Position numbers and translations under genes: made by a program. From Pseudomonas sp. (GTDB taxonomy: Bacteria > Pseudomonadota > Gammaproteobacteria > Pseudomonadales > Pseudomonadaceae), in NCBI RefSeq assembly GCF_030698175.1, contig NZ_JAUYNT010000003.1, forward strand, positions 1-64,000: 64,000 nucleotides of DNA. Reading direction: 5' to 3'. This document shows, piece after piece, positions 26,771-36,785 of this stretch (position 1 is its first letter; every line of letters starts with the position of its first letter). The notes under the pieces were generated by a model that had not been told where the DNA came from, ran no database searches, and worked only from the letters and a program-made list of their open reading frames with translations.

Positions 26771-27592
26771 ATGGGGCACTCCTTCGATGGCATCGAGGAG
26801 TATGACAACCCACTGCCAAAGTGGTGGTTTATGCTGTTTGTCGGCACCATTATTTTTGCCGTTGGCTACTTGGCGCTCTATCCGGGCCTGGGCAACTGGA
26901 AAGGCATACTGCCGGGCTATGACGGCGGCTGGACACAGGTCAAACAATGGCAAAAAGAAGTCGATAAAGCCGAGCAACAATACGGCCCGATTTACGCCAA
27001 ATTTGCCGCTATGCCGATCAGTGAAGTGGCCAAAGACCAGCAAGCCCTGAAAATGGGCGGTCGCTTGTTTGCCAGCAACTGCTCGGTCTGTCACGGCTCG
27101 GATGCCAAAGGCGCTTTCGGCTTCCCTAACCTGGCCGATCAACAATGGCGCTGGGGCGGCGCACCGGACAGCATCAAAACCAGTGTTTTGGCCGGGCGTC
27201 ACGCCGTAATGCCGGCCTGGGGAGAAGCGCTCGGCGAAACCGGCGTGCAGAATGTCGCGGCCTTTGTGCTCGAAGGCATTGCCGGGCGCAAATTACCCGA
27301 CGGCGCCAAGGCTGACGCTGCCGCTGGCAAGGCATTGTTTGCCAGCAATTGCATGGCCTGCCATGGCCCAGACGGGCATGGCGTGCAAGCCATGGGCGCC
27401 CCCGACCTGAGTAAACCTGCTGCTTTTATCTACGGCACCAGTTTTAGCCAGCTGCAACAGACCATTCGTTATGGTCGCCAAGGGGTAATGCCAAACCAGC
27501 AAGACTTCCTCGGCAACGACAAAGTCCACTTGCTGGCGGCTTATGTGTTCAGCCTGGGGCAGTCCGCCGTAGAGAAACCACGCGCCGAGTAA
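26771..27592 (+). CDS. ccoP: cbb3-type oxidase subunit III, first copy, lacking its first helix
   Basis: CcoP is the di-haem cytochrome c subunit that accepts electrons from soluble cytochromes. After the stop at 26735 the frame can restart at ATG 26771 and gives 273 residues: one remaining membrane helix ([23 protein letters not shown]), then two cytochrome c domains with CSVCH near 104 and CMACH near 196, both with late axial Met. Only a weak AAAAAGG precedes this ATG, at an awkward distance, so efficient restart is doubtful. If translated, the product would lack the first of the two N-terminal helices. The complex from this operon may be damaged or may borrow CcoP from the second operon. 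Confidence 0.85.
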   Translation: MGHSFDGIEEYDNPLPKWWFMLFVGTIIFAVGYLALYPGLGNWKGILPGYDGGWTQVKQWQKEVDKAEQQYGPIYAKFAAMPISEVAKDQQALKMGGRLFASNCSVCHGSDAKGAFGFPNLADQQWRWGGAPDSIKTSVLAGRHAVMPAWGEALGETGVQNVAAFVLEGIAGRKLPDGAKADAAAGKALFASNCMACHGPDGHGVQAMGAPDLSKPAAFIYGTSFSQLQQTIRYGRQGVMPNQQDFLGNDKVHLLAAYVFSLGQSAVEKPRAE

Positions 27593-28014
27593 CACCGCTC
27601 AACGCGACCTCTGTGAGTGCCGGCGATGCCATTAACTGTCTGGCACTAGCAGAGCCAAGATTCAAGCAAGACTTACTGACACAAGGAGGTGCCTTGTAAG
27701 GATTTGTTTCCCCGCCACGCTGCGACAGAGTGTCGCAGCGATATTCTCGCGTCCTAGCAAGCACACTGAGTTCAGCTAAGCTCTGCGCAGTCGCCATTCA
27801 TCAGGACTGTGCGGCAATTGCCTTCCCTTTAGCGGGATACCGGCAATGCTCGAAGCCTCGGTGAGGACTATCAATCGATACTTAAAATCGCTTACAGCAA
27901 GCCTGTAAAGCCCGATTTTGCTGGCCTTGCTCATTGCAATGGGCACCTGCTTTGCCCATACTTGCCGCCGATTTTTAGTCCCCAGAAAACTCCATTAACC
28001 GTGGAACAAAACGC
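27593..28014. other. region between the two cco operons
   Basis: This 422-bp gap has three inverted repeats. ACAAGG/CCTTGT (27681-27697) is a short hairpin. CGCTGCGACA/TGTCGCAGCG with a 3-nt spacer (27718-27740) is a perfect 10-bp stem. AAAATCG/CGATTTT (27884-27890, 27913-27919), with TACAG/CTGTA inside, forms a longer hairpin. None is followed by a clear T-run. No TTGAT-N4-ATCAA box is present, which fits a second operon not directly induced by Anr, as for cco-1 of P. aeruginosa. No gene was found here. Confidence 0.6.
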
Positions 28015-29457
28015 ATGAGCTCAGCAATAAGTCCGACTGCTTATAACTATAAGGTGGTCCGCCAATTCGCCATTATGACGGTGATTTGGGGGATTGTAGG
28101 GATGGGTCTAGGCGTTCTAATCGCCTCACAACTCGTCTGGCCAGAACTTAACTTCGGCCTGCCGTGGACCAGCTTCGGCCGTCTACGTCCACTGCACACC
28201 AACGCAGTAATTTTTGCCTTTGGTGGTTGCGCACTGATGGCGACCTCCTTGTACGTGGTGCAACGCACCTCGCAAGTCAGAATAATCTCCGACACCCTGG
28301 CCGCCTTTGTGTTCTGGGGCTGGCAAGCGGTCATCGTCCTGGCAGCTATCACCCTGCCACTGGGCCTGACCTCTTCCAAAGAGTATGCCGAGCTGGAATG
28401 GCCGATCGATATTTTGATCGCAATTGTCTGGGTCAGCTACGCGATCGTGTTCTTCGGCACCATCGTTAAGCGCAAGGTTAAGCACATCTATGTAGGCAAC
28501 TGGTTCTTCGGTGGTTTCATCCTCACCGTGGCACTGCTGCACATAGTCAACAACCTTGAGTTGCCGGTTAGCGCCTTCAAGTCCTACTCGATCTACGCCG
28601 GTGCTACCGATGCGATGATCCAGTGGTGGTACGGCCACAACGCCGTGGGCTTCTTCCTGACCGCCGGTTTCCTGGGGATGATGTACTACTTCGTTCCCAA
28701 GCAGGCTGCGCGTCCGATCTACTCGTATCGCCTGTCGATCGTGCACTTCTGGGCACTGATCACCGTGTACATCTGGGCCGGCCCGCACCACCTGCATTAC
28801 ACCGCGCTGCCGGATTGGGCGCAGTCGCTCGGCATGGCCATGTCACTGATTCTGCTGGCACCAAGCTGGGGCGGCATGATCAACGGCATGATGACCCTCT
28901 CGGGCGCCTGGCATAAGCTGCGCAGCGATCCGATTCTGCGCTTCCTGGTCGTCTCATTGGCGTTCTACGGCATGTCGACCTTTGAAGGTCCGATGATGGC
29001 GATCAAGACCGTCAACGCCCTGTCGCACTACACCGACTGGACCATCGGCCACGTACACGCCGGCGCTTTGGGCTGGGTGGCAATGATCTCGATCGGCGCG
29101 CTCTATCACCTGATCCCGAAAGTGTATGGCCGTGAGCAGATGCACAGCGTCGCCCTGATCAACGCACACTTTTGGCTGGCCACTATCGGCACCGTGCTGT
29201 ACATCGCTGCACTTTGGGTCAACGGCATCACTCAGGGCCTGATGTGGCGCGCAGTCAACGAAGACGGCACCCTCACCTACTCCTTCGTTGAAGCCCTGCA
29301 AGCCAGTCACCCTGGCTTCTTGGTACGGGCAATCGGCGGTGCCTTCTTCTTTAGCGGCATGTTGCTGATGGCTTACAACACTTGGCGCACCGTACGTTCT
29401 GCAGTGCCTGCAGAGTACGAAGCCGCGGCGCAAATGGCCGTTGGAGACCACGCATGA
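28015..29457 (+). CDS. ccoN: cbb3-type cytochrome c oxidase subunit I, second copy
   Basis: This second catalytic subunit (480 residues) differs from the first at only a few tens of positions, for example [13 protein letters not shown] at the start and I/V changes in helices, and keeps all haem and copper histidine motifs. By position it corresponds to the constitutive cco-1 operon of P. aeruginosa. ATG 28015 is chosen by alignment with the first copy. It overlaps ccoO by 4 bp. Confidence 0.97.
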   Translation: MSSAISPTAYNYKVVRQFAIMTVIWGIVGMGLGVLIASQLVWPELNFGLPWTSFGRLRPLHTNAVIFAFGGCALMATSLYVVQRTSQVRIISDTLAAFVFWGWQAVIVLAAITLPLGLTSSKEYAELEWPIDILIAIVWVSYAIVFFGTIVKRKVKHIYVGNWFFGGFILTVALLHIVNNLELPVSAFKSYSIYAGATDAMIQWWYGHNAVGFFLTAGFLGMMYYFVPKQAARPIYSYRLSIVHFWALITVYIWAGPHHLHYTALPDWAQSLGMAMSLILLAPSWGGMINGMMTLSGAWHKLRSDPILRFLVVSLAFYGMSTFEGPMMAIKTVNALSHYTDWTIGHVHAGALGWVAMISIGALYHLIPKVYGREQMHSVALINAHFWLATIGTVLYIAALWVNGITQGLMWRAVNEDGTLTYSFVEALQASHPGFLVRAIGGAFFFSGMLLMAYNTWRTVRSAVPAEYEAAAQMAVGDHA

Positions 29458-30062
29458 ATCACGAAACGGTAGAAAAAAATATCGGCCTGATGGCCGTGCT
29501 GATGGTCCTGGCTGTGAGCATCGGCGGTCTGGTGCAAATCGTCCCGCTGTTTTTCCAAGACGTCACTAATAAACCCGTTGAAGGCATGGTGCCACGCACC
29601 GCCTTGCAACACGAAGGGCGCGACATCTTCATCCGTGAGGGCTGCGTTGGTTGCCACTCGCAGATGATTCGCCCATTCCGCGCCGAGACCGAACGTTACG
29701 GTCACTACTCGGTAGCCGGTGAAAGCGTCTGGGATCACCCCTTCCTGTGGGGCTCCAAGCGCACCGGCCCGGACCTGGCTCGGGTTGGCGGTCGTTACTC
29801 GGATGACTGGCACCGTGCTCACCTCTATAACCCGCGTAACGTGGTGCCTGAGTCGATCATGCCGGCCTACCCATGGCTGGTTGAGAACAAGCTCGATGGC
29901 GTGAATACCGCCACCAAGTTGCAGGCCATGCGCACCCTGGGCGTGCCATACACCGACGCCGACATTGCCGGCGCCAAAGACGCGGTCAAGGGCAAGACTG
30001 AAATGGAAGCCCTGGTGGCTTACCTGCAGTCCCTTGGCACTGCCATCAAGAACAAACGGTAA
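29454..30062 (+). CDS. ccoO: cbb3-type cytochrome c oxidase subunit II, second copy
   Basis: The 202-residue mono-haem subunit is nearly identical to the first copy; differences cluster in the first 50 residues (for example [11 protein letters not shown]), and the C-terminal two thirds differ by about one residue. CVGCH and the membrane anchor are intact. ATG 29454 overlaps ccoN (ATGA); a longer in-frame reading from 29382 lies inside ccoN and is rejected. High identity beside more diverged ccoP suggests local gene conversion. Confidence 0.97.
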   Translation: MNHETVEKNIGLMAVLMVLAVSIGGLVQIVPLFFQDVTNKPVEGMVPRTALQHEGRDIFIREGCVGCHSQMIRPFRAETERYGHYSVAGESVWDHPFLWGSKRTGPDLARVGGRYSDDWHRAHLYNPRNVVPESIMPAYPWLVENKLDGVNTATKLQAMRTLGVPYTDADIAGAKDAVKGKTEMEALVAYLQSLGTAIKNKR

Positions 30063-30067
30063 GGCAC

Positions 30068-30253
30068 ATGGATATCGGAACTTTACGCGGCCTGGGCACC
30101 TTGCTGGTGGTGGTCGCGTTTACCTGTGTGGTCCTCTGGGCTTACAACAGCAAGCGCAAAGGCAGCTTCGATGAAGCCGCCAACTTGCCTTTTGCCGACG
30201 ATACCGAAGCTGAAAAACGCGAAGAACAAGCTTCCAGGAGTAAGAGCGAATGA
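30068..30253 (+). CDS. ccoQ: cbb3-type oxidase small subunit CcoQ, second copy
   Basis: This 61-residue single-helix subunit begins [20 protein letters not shown] and ends with a charged tail ([12 protein letters not shown]). It starts 5 bp after ccoO and overlaps ccoP by 4 bp. The tail [11 protein letters not shown] is shared with the first copy. Confidence 0.92.
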   Translation: MDIGTLRGLGTLLVVVAFTCVVLWAYNSKRKGSFDEAANLPFADDTEAEKREEQASRSKSE

Positions 30254-31197
30254 CCACTTTTTGGAGTTGGTACGTCACAATTTTGACCAGCGGCACCATC
30301 ATCGGGCTGATCTGGTTAGTGCTTTCCACCCGCAAAGGGCAACGTCCGGAAACCACCGAAGAAACCGTTGGCCACGTTTTCGATGGCATTGCAGAGTTAG
30401 ACAACCCACTGCCCAAGTGGTGGTTTATGTTGTTTATCCTCACCATTATCTTTGCCGTGGGTTATCTGGTGCTCTACCCAGGCATGGGTAACTGGAAAGG
30501 TATTTTCCCAGGCTACGAAGGTGGCTGGACTGCCGTTAAGCAGTACGAGCGGGAAATGACCAAGGGCGATGAGCAATACGGCCCGCTGTATGCCAAATAC
30601 GCGGCCATGCCGATCAGCGAAGTAGCCAATGACCCACAGGCGCTGAAAATGGGCGGCCGCCTGTTTGCCAGCAACTGCTCGGTTTGCCATGGCTCCGACG
30701 GCAAAGGTGTCTACGGTTTCCCTAACCTAGCCGACAGTGAATGGCGCTGGGGCGGTGAACCAGACACCATTCAAACCACCATTCTGGCGGGCCGTCATGC
30801 GGTGATGCCGGGCTGGGGTGAAGTGCTCGGTGAAGCTGGCGTGCGCAATGTCTCAGCCTATGTGCTGACTGAGATCGCCGGCCGCAAGCTGCCAGAAAAC
30901 AGCAAAGTTGACATCGATGCGGGCAAAAAACTCTTCGCTGGCAACTGCGTTGCCTGTCACGGCCCACAAGGTCACGGTACCCCGGCGATGGGCGCACCCA
31001 ACTTGAGCAACCCTGCGGCCTTTATCTACGGCACCAGCTTTGCCCAACTGCAACAGACCATTCGCTACGGTCGCCAAGGCGTGATGCCGACCCAACAGGC
31101 TTTTCTCGGCGAAGACAAAGTCCACTTGCTAGCGGCTTACGTCTACAGCCTCTCGCATACCGAGACAGACGCTAAAGTCGAGAAAGACGCTAAATAA
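30250..31197 (+). CDS. ccoP: cbb3-type oxidase subunit III, second copy, intact
   Basis: This is the intact di-haem subunit with 315 residues. It has the full N-terminal FixP_N region with two membrane helices (about 5-27 and 58-80), then two cytochrome c domains with CSVCH near 146 and CVACH near 236. It is noticeably more diverged from the first copy than ccoN or ccoO are. It is followed by a strong hairpin terminator. Confidence 0.97.
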   Translation: MTTFWSWYVTILTSGTIIGLIWLVLSTRKGQRPETTEETVGHVFDGIAELDNPLPKWWFMLFILTIIFAVGYLVLYPGMGNWKGIFPGYEGGWTAVKQYEREMTKGDEQYGPLYAKYAAMPISEVANDPQALKMGGRLFASNCSVCHGSDGKGVYGFPNLADSEWRWGGEPDTIQTTILAGRHAVMPGWGEVLGEAGVRNVSAYVLTEIAGRKLPENSKVDIDAGKKLFAGNCVACHGPQGHGTPAMGAPNLSNPAAFIYGTSFAQLQQTIRYGRQGVMPTQQAFLGEDKVHLLAAYVYSLSHTETDAKVEKDAK

Positions 31198-31223
31198 GGG
31201 TTTTATGCACTGAAGTATTGAGC

Positions 31224-31256
31224 GGCGTCAGGCAACCCCTGACGCCGTTTTGCTTT
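31224..31256 (+). terminator. rho-independent terminator of the second cco operon
   Basis: GGCGTCAGG (31224-31232) and CCTGACGCC (31238-31246) form a perfect 9-bp stem with a 5-nt loop, followed by GTTTTGCTTT. It lies 27 bp after the ccoP stop. Confidence 0.88.
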
Positions 31257-31401
31257 AATGAGCAGGAAAGCACAGAGCGATGGGTGACCATAGGTCGCAC
31301 CCTTGCCAATTTGTCGCAGGCGTATCATCGCCTATAAGCAAGTGCTCACGACCCCAACCGCATCGAGCTGGGGCATTTATCCGCTACCGTGGTATGCCGC
31401 G

Positions 31402-32817
31402 ATGAATCAACAGATTCCGATCAAAGATGTCACCCCGGCGCCGGCCAAAGGCTCGACCACCGTTGACCTGTACGCCAGTCGCGCAACCACTTACACCCGC
31501 GCCTTTACCGGTCTATTCCGGAACATTCGGATGGCCGGGGGGGCTTGGTTGTTTCTGCTGTATTTCGGCACCCTGTGGCTCAACTGGGGCGATAGACAAG
31601 CCATCTGGTGGGACTTACCGGGACGCAAATTTTATATTTTTGGCGCGACTTTCTGGCCGCAAGACTTCGTGCTGCTGTCATGGCTGCTGATCATCTGCGC
31701 ATTTGGCCTGTTTTTTATTACCGTGTTTGCCGGCCGGGTTTGGTGTGGTTACACCTGCCCGCAAAGTGTCTGGACCTGGATCTACATGTGGTGCGAGAAA
31801 GTCACCGAGGGTGATCGCAACCAACGGATCAAGCTCGACAAAGCGCCAATGAGCGGGCAAAAACTGCTGCGCAAAACCGCTAAGCACAGCCTTTGGCTGC
31901 TGATTGGTTTGGCCACGGGGGTGACTTTCGTCGGCTACTTTGCCCCGATTCGTGACCTACTCGGCCAGCTACTGGATGGCAGCGCCGATGGCTGGGCGTA
32001 TTTCTGGATAGGCTTCTTCACCCTCGCCACCTACGGCAATGCCGGTTGGCTGCGCGAACAGGTGTGCATTTACATGTGCCCCTATGCGCGCTTCCAGAGC
32101 GTGATGTTCGACAAAGACACCCTGATCGTCTCCTACGATCCACGCCGTGGCGAACACCGTGGGCCGCGCAAAAAAACCACCGACTACAAGGCCGAAGGCC
32201 TCGGTGACTGCATCGACTGCACCATGTGCGTCCAGGTGTGCCCGACCGGCATCGACATCCGCGATGGCCTGCAGATCGAATGCATCGGCTGCGCGGCCTG
32301 TATCGATGCCTGCGACAGCATCATGGAGAAAATGGATTACCCCAAGGGCCTGATCAGTTACACCACCGAGCACAACCTCTCCGGGCAAAAAACCCAGTTA
32401 ATGCGGCCACGCCTGATTGCTTATGCCATTGCGCTGCTGGTGATGATGGGCTTCTTCGCCTATGCCGTAAGCATTCGACCACTGGTGCAACTGGACGTCA
32501 TCAAGGACCGGGTACTGTTTCGTGAAAACCAGAATGGTGACATCGAGAACGTCTACACCCTGAAAATCATGAACAAAGACCAGCTCGATCATGTGTTCAA
32601 AATACAAGCCGAAGGCCTGGATGATCTGGACTTTGCCGGTAAAGATGAAGTCGAAGTGGCCGCTGGCGAGATCCTCTCGATTCCGATTGAGCTGTCAATT
32701 GAGCCGGCAAAGCTGCCCTCGAGCGCCAACGAAATCAGCTTCAGCGTTCGCGCTGTCGATGCACCGGGCATTAAAAACGACGCTGACAGCCGCTTTATCG
32801 GCCCCAGCGTGCGTTAA
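31402..32817 (+). CDS. ccoG: cbb3 oxidase maturation protein CcoG (FixG/RdxA), polyferredoxin
   Basis: CcoG is an inner-membrane iron-sulfur protein; family work links it to reduction of Cu(II) for cbb3 assembly. The 471-residue protein has several membrane helices, Cys-bearing loops WCGYTCPQSVW and CIYMCPYARFQ, and a cytosolic two-cluster ferredoxin domain with CIDCTMCVQVCP and CIGCAACIDAC (about 245-290). A C-terminal immunoglobulin-like domain completes it. ATG 31402 (MNQQIPIKDV) is used, as the family begins here; the frame is open further upstream. It heads the ccoGHIS group. Confidence 0.95.
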   Translation: MNQQIPIKDVTPAPAKGSTTVDLYASRATTYTRAFTGLFRNIRMAGGAWLFLLYFGTLWLNWGDRQAIWWDLPGRKFYIFGATFWPQDFVLLSWLLIICAFGLFFITVFAGRVWCGYTCPQSVWTWIYMWCEKVTEGDRNQRIKLDKAPMSGQKLLRKTAKHSLWLLIGLATGVTFVGYFAPIRDLLGQLLDGSADGWAYFWIGFFTLATYGNAGWLREQVCIYMCPYARFQSVMFDKDTLIVSYDPRRGEHRGPRKKTTDYKAEGLGDCIDCTMCVQVCPTGIDIRDGLQIECIGCAACIDACDSIMEKMDYPKGLISYTTEHNLSGQKTQLMRPRLIAYAIALLVMMGFFAYAVSIRPLVQLDVIKDRVLFRENQNGDIENVYTLKIMNKDQLDHVFKIQAEGLDDLDFAGKDEVEVAAGEILSIPIELSIEPAKLPSSANEISFSVRAVDAPGIKNDADSRFIGPSVR

Positions 32818-32847
32818 CCCTATAAACCTTTAAACGCGGACCCCCAC

Positions 32848-33348
32848 ATGCAATTGCAAACGCCTATCGAGCCCTGGTACAAGCAATTTTGGCCCTGGTT
32901 TATTATTTCCTTGCTGGCGTTGTCCGTCGTCTTGGGCCTGTCGCTGCTCACCATATCGATCCTCAAAGGCGACAGCCTGGTGGTCGACAATTACTACGAT
33001 GCCGGCAAAGGCATCAATACCGCGCTGGACCGGGAAACCCTGGCCAAGCAGTTACAGATGAGCGCCCGAGTCAGCTTTAACGACGAAACCGGCACCGCCG
33101 AAATTGAACTGAGTGGCATTAGCCGTCCGCAACAACTGACCTTGAATCTGATCTCGCCGACTCAGCCGGAAAAGGACCGCCGCATTGTCCTGCAGCCGGC
33201 CGAAGGCAAGTTCTACCGCGGCATAATGCAAGACAGCGTGCAGGGCCGCCGCTTTATTGAACTGCTGGGCCAGGAAGGTGGCAAAGACTGGCGGCTGTTC
33301 GAGGAAGAAACCCTGGCCTCCGGCACGCCACTGCAACTGGGTCAATGA
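32848..33348 (+). CDS. ccoH: cbb3 oxidase assembly protein CcoH (FixH family)
   Basis: CcoH is a single-helix membrane protein needed for assembly and stability of cbb3 oxidase. The 166-residue protein has the typical start [19 protein letters not shown] (helix about 15-38), then [10 protein letters not shown] and a periplasmic beta-rich FixH domain. It lies 30 bp after ccoG and 11 bp before ccoI. Confidence 0.93.
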   Translation: MQLQTPIEPWYKQFWPWFIISLLALSVVLGLSLLTISILKGDSLVVDNYYDAGKGINTALDRETLAKQLQMSARVSFNDETGTAEIELSGISRPQQLTLNLISPTQPEKDRRIVLQPAEGKFYRGIMQDSVQGRRFIELLGQEGGKDWRLFEEETLASGTPLQLGQ

Positions 33349-33359
33349 CTGCGCGTTAG

Positions 33360-35756
33360 ATGGCTAACCCAACCCCCTGCTACCACTGCGGCTTGCCGGT
33401 ACTCACCGGCAGCCGCTTTCAAACCCGCGTACTCGGTGAGTTGCGCGTTATGTGCTGCCCCGGTTGCACCGCCGTAGCCGAGGCCATAGTCGCGGCAGGG
33501 CTGGAGAGTTATTACCAGCACCGCAGCGAAACCTCCGCCAATCCCGATGCCTTCCCCAAAGAGCTTGCCGATGAACTGGCGCTCTATGATCGCGACGATG
33601 TGCAACAGGCGTTTGTCCAGCACGATGGCGAACAAAGCAGCACTTGCCTATTGATCGAGGGTATCAGTTGCGCCGCCTGTGGCTGGCTGATCGAAAAACA
33701 CCTGCGCAAGCTCGCAGGCGTCTCAGAGGCCAACCTCAACCTGTCCAACCACCGCCTGTATCTGAGCTGGAACGCCGAGCAACTACCCCTGAGCCAGTTA
33801 CTCAAGGCGCTGCGCAGCATCGGCTATGCCGCCCATCCCTATCAGCCCGACCTGGCCGTGGCCCAGCTGGCCGAAGAGAACCGCCGGGCCCTGCGCCAGT
33901 TGGGTGTGGCCGGCATGCTGTGGATGCAGGTGATGATGGCCAGCATGGCCACGTGGCCGGAGTTCAGCCTCGATCTGAGCCGTGAAATGGATCAAATCCT
34001 GCGCTGGGTCAGCTTGTTTTTAACCACGCCGATTGTTTTTTACTGCTGTGGCGATTTTTTCAAAGGCGCGCTGCGCGACCTGCGCACCCGCCACTTGACC
34101 ATGGACGTGTCGGTATCCCTGGCGATTGGTGGCGCCTACGGGGCCGGTATCTGGTCAACCCTGTTTCAGCACGGCGAGCTGTATTTTGATGCGGTGGGCA
34201 TGTTCGCCTTGTTTTTGCTGGCCGGCCGCTACCTTGAACGCCGCGCCCGCGAGCGTACCGCCGCCGCCACCGCACAGCTGGTTAACCTGTTGCCCGCCTC
34301 CTGCTTACGGCTGGACGCGCAGGGCCAGAGCACGCGGATTTTGCTCAGCGAACTGCAGCTTGGAGAGCAGATCCTGGTGCCGCCCGGTGCCTTGCTGGCT
34401 GCCGACGGGCTGATCATCAGCGGCCAGTCGAGCCTGGATGAATCACTGCTCACCGGCGAATACCTGCCGCTGCCGCGGGTTGTTGGCGACCATGTCAGTG
34501 CCGGCACTTTGAATGTCGAAGGCCCGCTCACCGTCCAAGTGCAAGCCCTCGGCAGCGCCACCCGGCTGTCGGCGATCGTGCGCTTGCTGGAGCGCGCCCA
34601 GGCAGAAAAACCGCGTCTGGCCCAACTGGCCGACCGCGTGGCGCAATGGTTCCTGCTGATCGTGCTGGTTACGGCGGCCATAGTCGGCCTGTTCTGGTGG
34701 CAGCTTGATCCACAGCGGGCGTTCTGGATTGTGCTGGCCCTGCTGGTCGCCACCTGCCCTTGCGCCCTGTCACTGGCCACACCGACAGCGCTGACCGCCG
34801 CCACCGGCAGCCTGCATAAACTCGGCCTGTTACTGACCCGTGGCCATGTGCTCGACGGTTTGAATCAAATCGACACGGTGATTTTCGACAAGACCGGCAC
34901 CCTCACCGAGGGGCGCCTGACCCTGCGTGAAATCCACCCCCTGGGCGCCGCGGACGCAGAACACTGTCTGGCCCTGGCCGCCGCCCTGGAAAACCGCTCC
35001 GAACACCCCATAGCGCGCGCCTTTGGTCAGTCGCCACTGGCCGCAACCGAGGTTCGCAGCGAGCCTGGCGTCGGCCTGGAAGGCTGGGTCAATGGCCAAC
35101 AATTGCGCATCGGCCAGCCGGCGTTTGTCAGCGCCCTCAGTGACGCCAGCCCGCCCAGCATCGCCGCCGAACAAGGCCAGTGGTTGCTGCTTGGCGACTG
35201 CCAAGGACCGCTGGCCTGGCTGGTGCTCGATGATCGCTTGCGCAGCGATGCGCAAGCCTTGCTCGACGCCTGCCGCGCCCAGGGCTGGCAAACCCTGTTG
35301 TTGTCGGGCGACAGCTCACCGATGGTCGCCCAGGTGGCGGCCGAGCTGGGTATCGACGACGCCCGTGGCGGCCTGACCCCGGCCGACAAACTTGCAGTGC
35401 TGCAGCAATTGCATGCTCAAGGCCGGCGGGTGCTGATGCTCGGCGATGGGGTCAACGACGTGCCGGTGCTGGCGGCGGCCGACATCAGCGTGGCCATGGG
35501 TTCGGCTACCGATCTTGCAAAAACCAGCGCCGATGCCGTGCTCTTGTCCAATCGCCTCGACAGCCTGATTCAAGCCTTCGCCCTGGCGCGGCGGACCCGG
35601 CGGATTATCAGCGAGAATCTGGCCTGGGCCTGCCTGTACAATGGCCTGGTGCTGCCCTTCGCCGCCCTCGGCTGGGTCACCCCATTGTGGGCCGCCTTGG
35701 GCATGTCGCTGAGTTCCCTGCTGGTGGTACTCAACGCCTTACGCCTGACCCGCTAG
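33360..35756 (+). CDS. ccoI: copper-exporting P1B-type ATPase CcoI (FixI/CopA2)
   Basis: CcoI pumps Cu+ across the inner membrane to supply CuB of cbb3 oxidase. The 798-residue protein begins with a Cys-rich part (CYHCGLPV, MCCPGC) and a heavy-metal domain with CAAC (104-107). Then come eight predicted helices, the actuator loop (LLTGE), the transmembrane CPC (466-468), the phosphorylation motif DKTGTLT (Asp510), SEHPIA as HP motif, and GDGVND. All catalytic motifs are intact. The start has only a weak ribosome site. Confidence 0.96.
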   Translation: MANPTPCYHCGLPVLTGSRFQTRVLGELRVMCCPGCTAVAEAIVAAGLESYYQHRSETSANPDAFPKELADELALYDRDDVQQAFVQHDGEQSSTCLLIEGISCAACGWLIEKHLRKLAGVSEANLNLSNHRLYLSWNAEQLPLSQLLKALRSIGYAAHPYQPDLAVAQLAEENRRALRQLGVAGMLWMQVMMASMATWPEFSLDLSREMDQILRWVSLFLTTPIVFYCCGDFFKGALRDLRTRHLTMDVSVSLAIGGAYGAGIWSTLFQHGELYFDAVGMFALFLLAGRYLERRARERTAAATAQLVNLLPASCLRLDAQGQSTRILLSELQLGEQILVPPGALLAADGLIISGQSSLDESLLTGEYLPLPRVVGDHVSAGTLNVEGPLTVQVQALGSATRLSAIVRLLERAQAEKPRLAQLADRVAQWFLLIVLVTAAIVGLFWWQLDPQRAFWIVLALLVATCPCALSLATPTALTAATGSLHKLGLLLTRGHVLDGLNQIDTVIFDKTGTLTEGRLTLREIHPLGAADAEHCLALAAALENRSEHPIARAFGQSPLAATEVRSEPGVGLEGWVNGQQLRIGQPAFVSALSDASPPSIAAEQGQWLLLGDCQGPLAWLVLDDRLRSDAQALLDACRAQGWQTLLLSGDSSPMVAQVAAELGIDDARGGLTPADKLAVLQQLHAQGRRVLMLGDGVNDVPVLAAADISVAMGSATDLAKTSADAVLLSNRLDSLIQAFALARRTRRIISENLAWACLYNGLVLPFAALGWVTPLWAALGMSLSSLLVVLNALRLTR

Positions 35757-35777
35757 CCAATCAACCACGGAGCTGTG

Positions 35778-35987
35778 ATGGACGCGCTGTACGTAATGAT
35801 TCCCATCGCCATAGTGATTGTCGCCCTGGCCATTCGCCTGTTGTTTTGGGCGGTCGATAGCGGCCAGTACGACGACATGGACGGCCCGGCCCACAGCATC
35901 CTGTTTGACGACGAAGACCCCGCGCATCGCGCCGGCGTGCAAGAGGCGCAAGACAAAAACAACCCGCAGGACCCACCCCGTGCTTGA
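35778..35987 (+). CDS. ccoS: cbb3 oxidase maturation protein CcoS
   Basis: CcoS is a small membrane protein needed to load haem b and CuB into CcoN. The 69-residue protein has one helix (LYVMIPIAIVIVALAIRLLFW), then the family's FWAVDSGQYDDMDGPAHSILFDD block. ATG 35778 with GGAGC upstream is preferred to the GTG just before it. Its 3' end overlaps the next gene by 8 bp. Confidence 0.93.
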   Translation: MDALYVMIPIAIVIVALAIRLLFWAVDSGQYDDMDGPAHSILFDDEDPAHRAGVQEAQDKNNPQDPPRA

Positions 35988-36699
35988 ACTGCTGCCCTTA
36001 TTGATTTCCGCCGTGGTGCTCGGCCTGCTCGGTGGCGGTCATTGCCTGGGTATGTGCGGCGGTTTGATGGGCGCCCTGACCATGGCCATTCCCGCCGAAC
36101 AACGCAGCCGTCGCCTGCAACTGCTGCTGGCCTATAACCTCGGCCGGGTACTCAGCTATGGTTGCGCGGGCCTGCTGCTCGGTCTCGGCGGCTGGGCGCT
36201 GGCCAATAGCCCGGCAGCCATGGGCATGCGCATAGCCGCCGGTTTGCTGCTGGTGTGCATGGGCTTGTATCTGGGTGGCTGGTGGAGCGGACTGACCCGT
36301 ATCGAGGCGCTGGGGCGCGGGCTCTGGCGGCATATTCAGCCGTTTTCCAAACGCCTGCTACCAGTCACCAGCCTGCCCCGGGCGCTGCTGCTGGGCGCGC
36401 TCTGGGGCTGGCTGCCGTGCGGCCTGGTCTACAGCACCCTGCTCTGGGCTGCCAGCCAAGGCAGCGCCGTCGACAGCGCGCTGCTGATGCTGGCTTTTGG
36501 GCTGGGCACCTGGCCAGTGTTGCTGGCCAGCGGCCTGGCGGCGGAGCGAGTGAATCGCTTGTTGCGCAAACGCAACATCCGCATGGCCGGCGGCCTGCTG
36601 GTCATCCTCTTTGGCCTGTGGACCCTGCCCGGCCCCCACCAAGCCTGGCTGATGGGCCACGGCGCGCATGGCGCGGCGAGCGCCGGCCAGTCCGGTTGA
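35980..36699 (+). CDS. SafE/TauE-type membrane protein of the cco cluster
   Basis: This 239-residue inner-membrane protein has six or so helices and the DsbD/SafE-like motif GGGHCLGMCGGLMGAL near residue 15-30, plus LWGWLPCGLVYS with a second conserved Cys. Proteins of this type follow ccoS in many gamma-proteobacteria and are thought to help cytochrome or copper handling; the precise role is not settled. The start is taken as GTG 35980, overlapping ccoS; the frame is open further upstream inside ccoS but that part is not family-like. Its stop codon is embedded in the Anr box for hemN. Confidence 0.85.
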   Translation: MLELLPLLISAVVLGLLGGGHCLGMCGGLMGALTMAIPAEQRSRRLQLLLAYNLGRVLSYGCAGLLLGLGGWALANSPAAMGMRIAAGLLLVCMGLYLGGWWSGLTRIEALGRGLWRHIQPFSKRLLPVTSLPRALLLGALWGWLPCGLVYSTLLWAASQGSAVDSALLMLAFGLGTWPVLLASGLAAERVNRLLRKRNIRMAGGLLVILFGLWTLPGPHQAWLMGHGAHGAASAGQSG

Positions 36700-36709
36700 T
36701 ACAGGTCAA
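36696..36709. promoter_or_regulatory. Anr box upstream of hemN
   Basis: TTGATACAGGTCAA matches TTGAT-N4-ATCAA with one change (G for A at position 10). It lies 77 bp before the hemN ATG and overlaps the stop codon of the preceding gene. hemN is a known Anr target in pseudomonads. Confidence 0.8.
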
Positions 36710-36785
36710 GATCAGCTGCGCCAAGTCTATTTAAACTCCCCGGCATGCCTCCTGAACTCAGGCCAGCCAACCGGGGACTGCCCGC

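Noticed and set aside
27871..27882. TATCAATCGATA before the second ccoN as an Anr box
   Set aside because: It is palindromic but lacks the TTGAT-N4-ATCAA arrangement.
31303..31401. N-terminal extension of ccoG
   Set aside because: The frame is open, but the residues are unlike CcoG and the conserved start MNQQIPIKDV lies at 31402.
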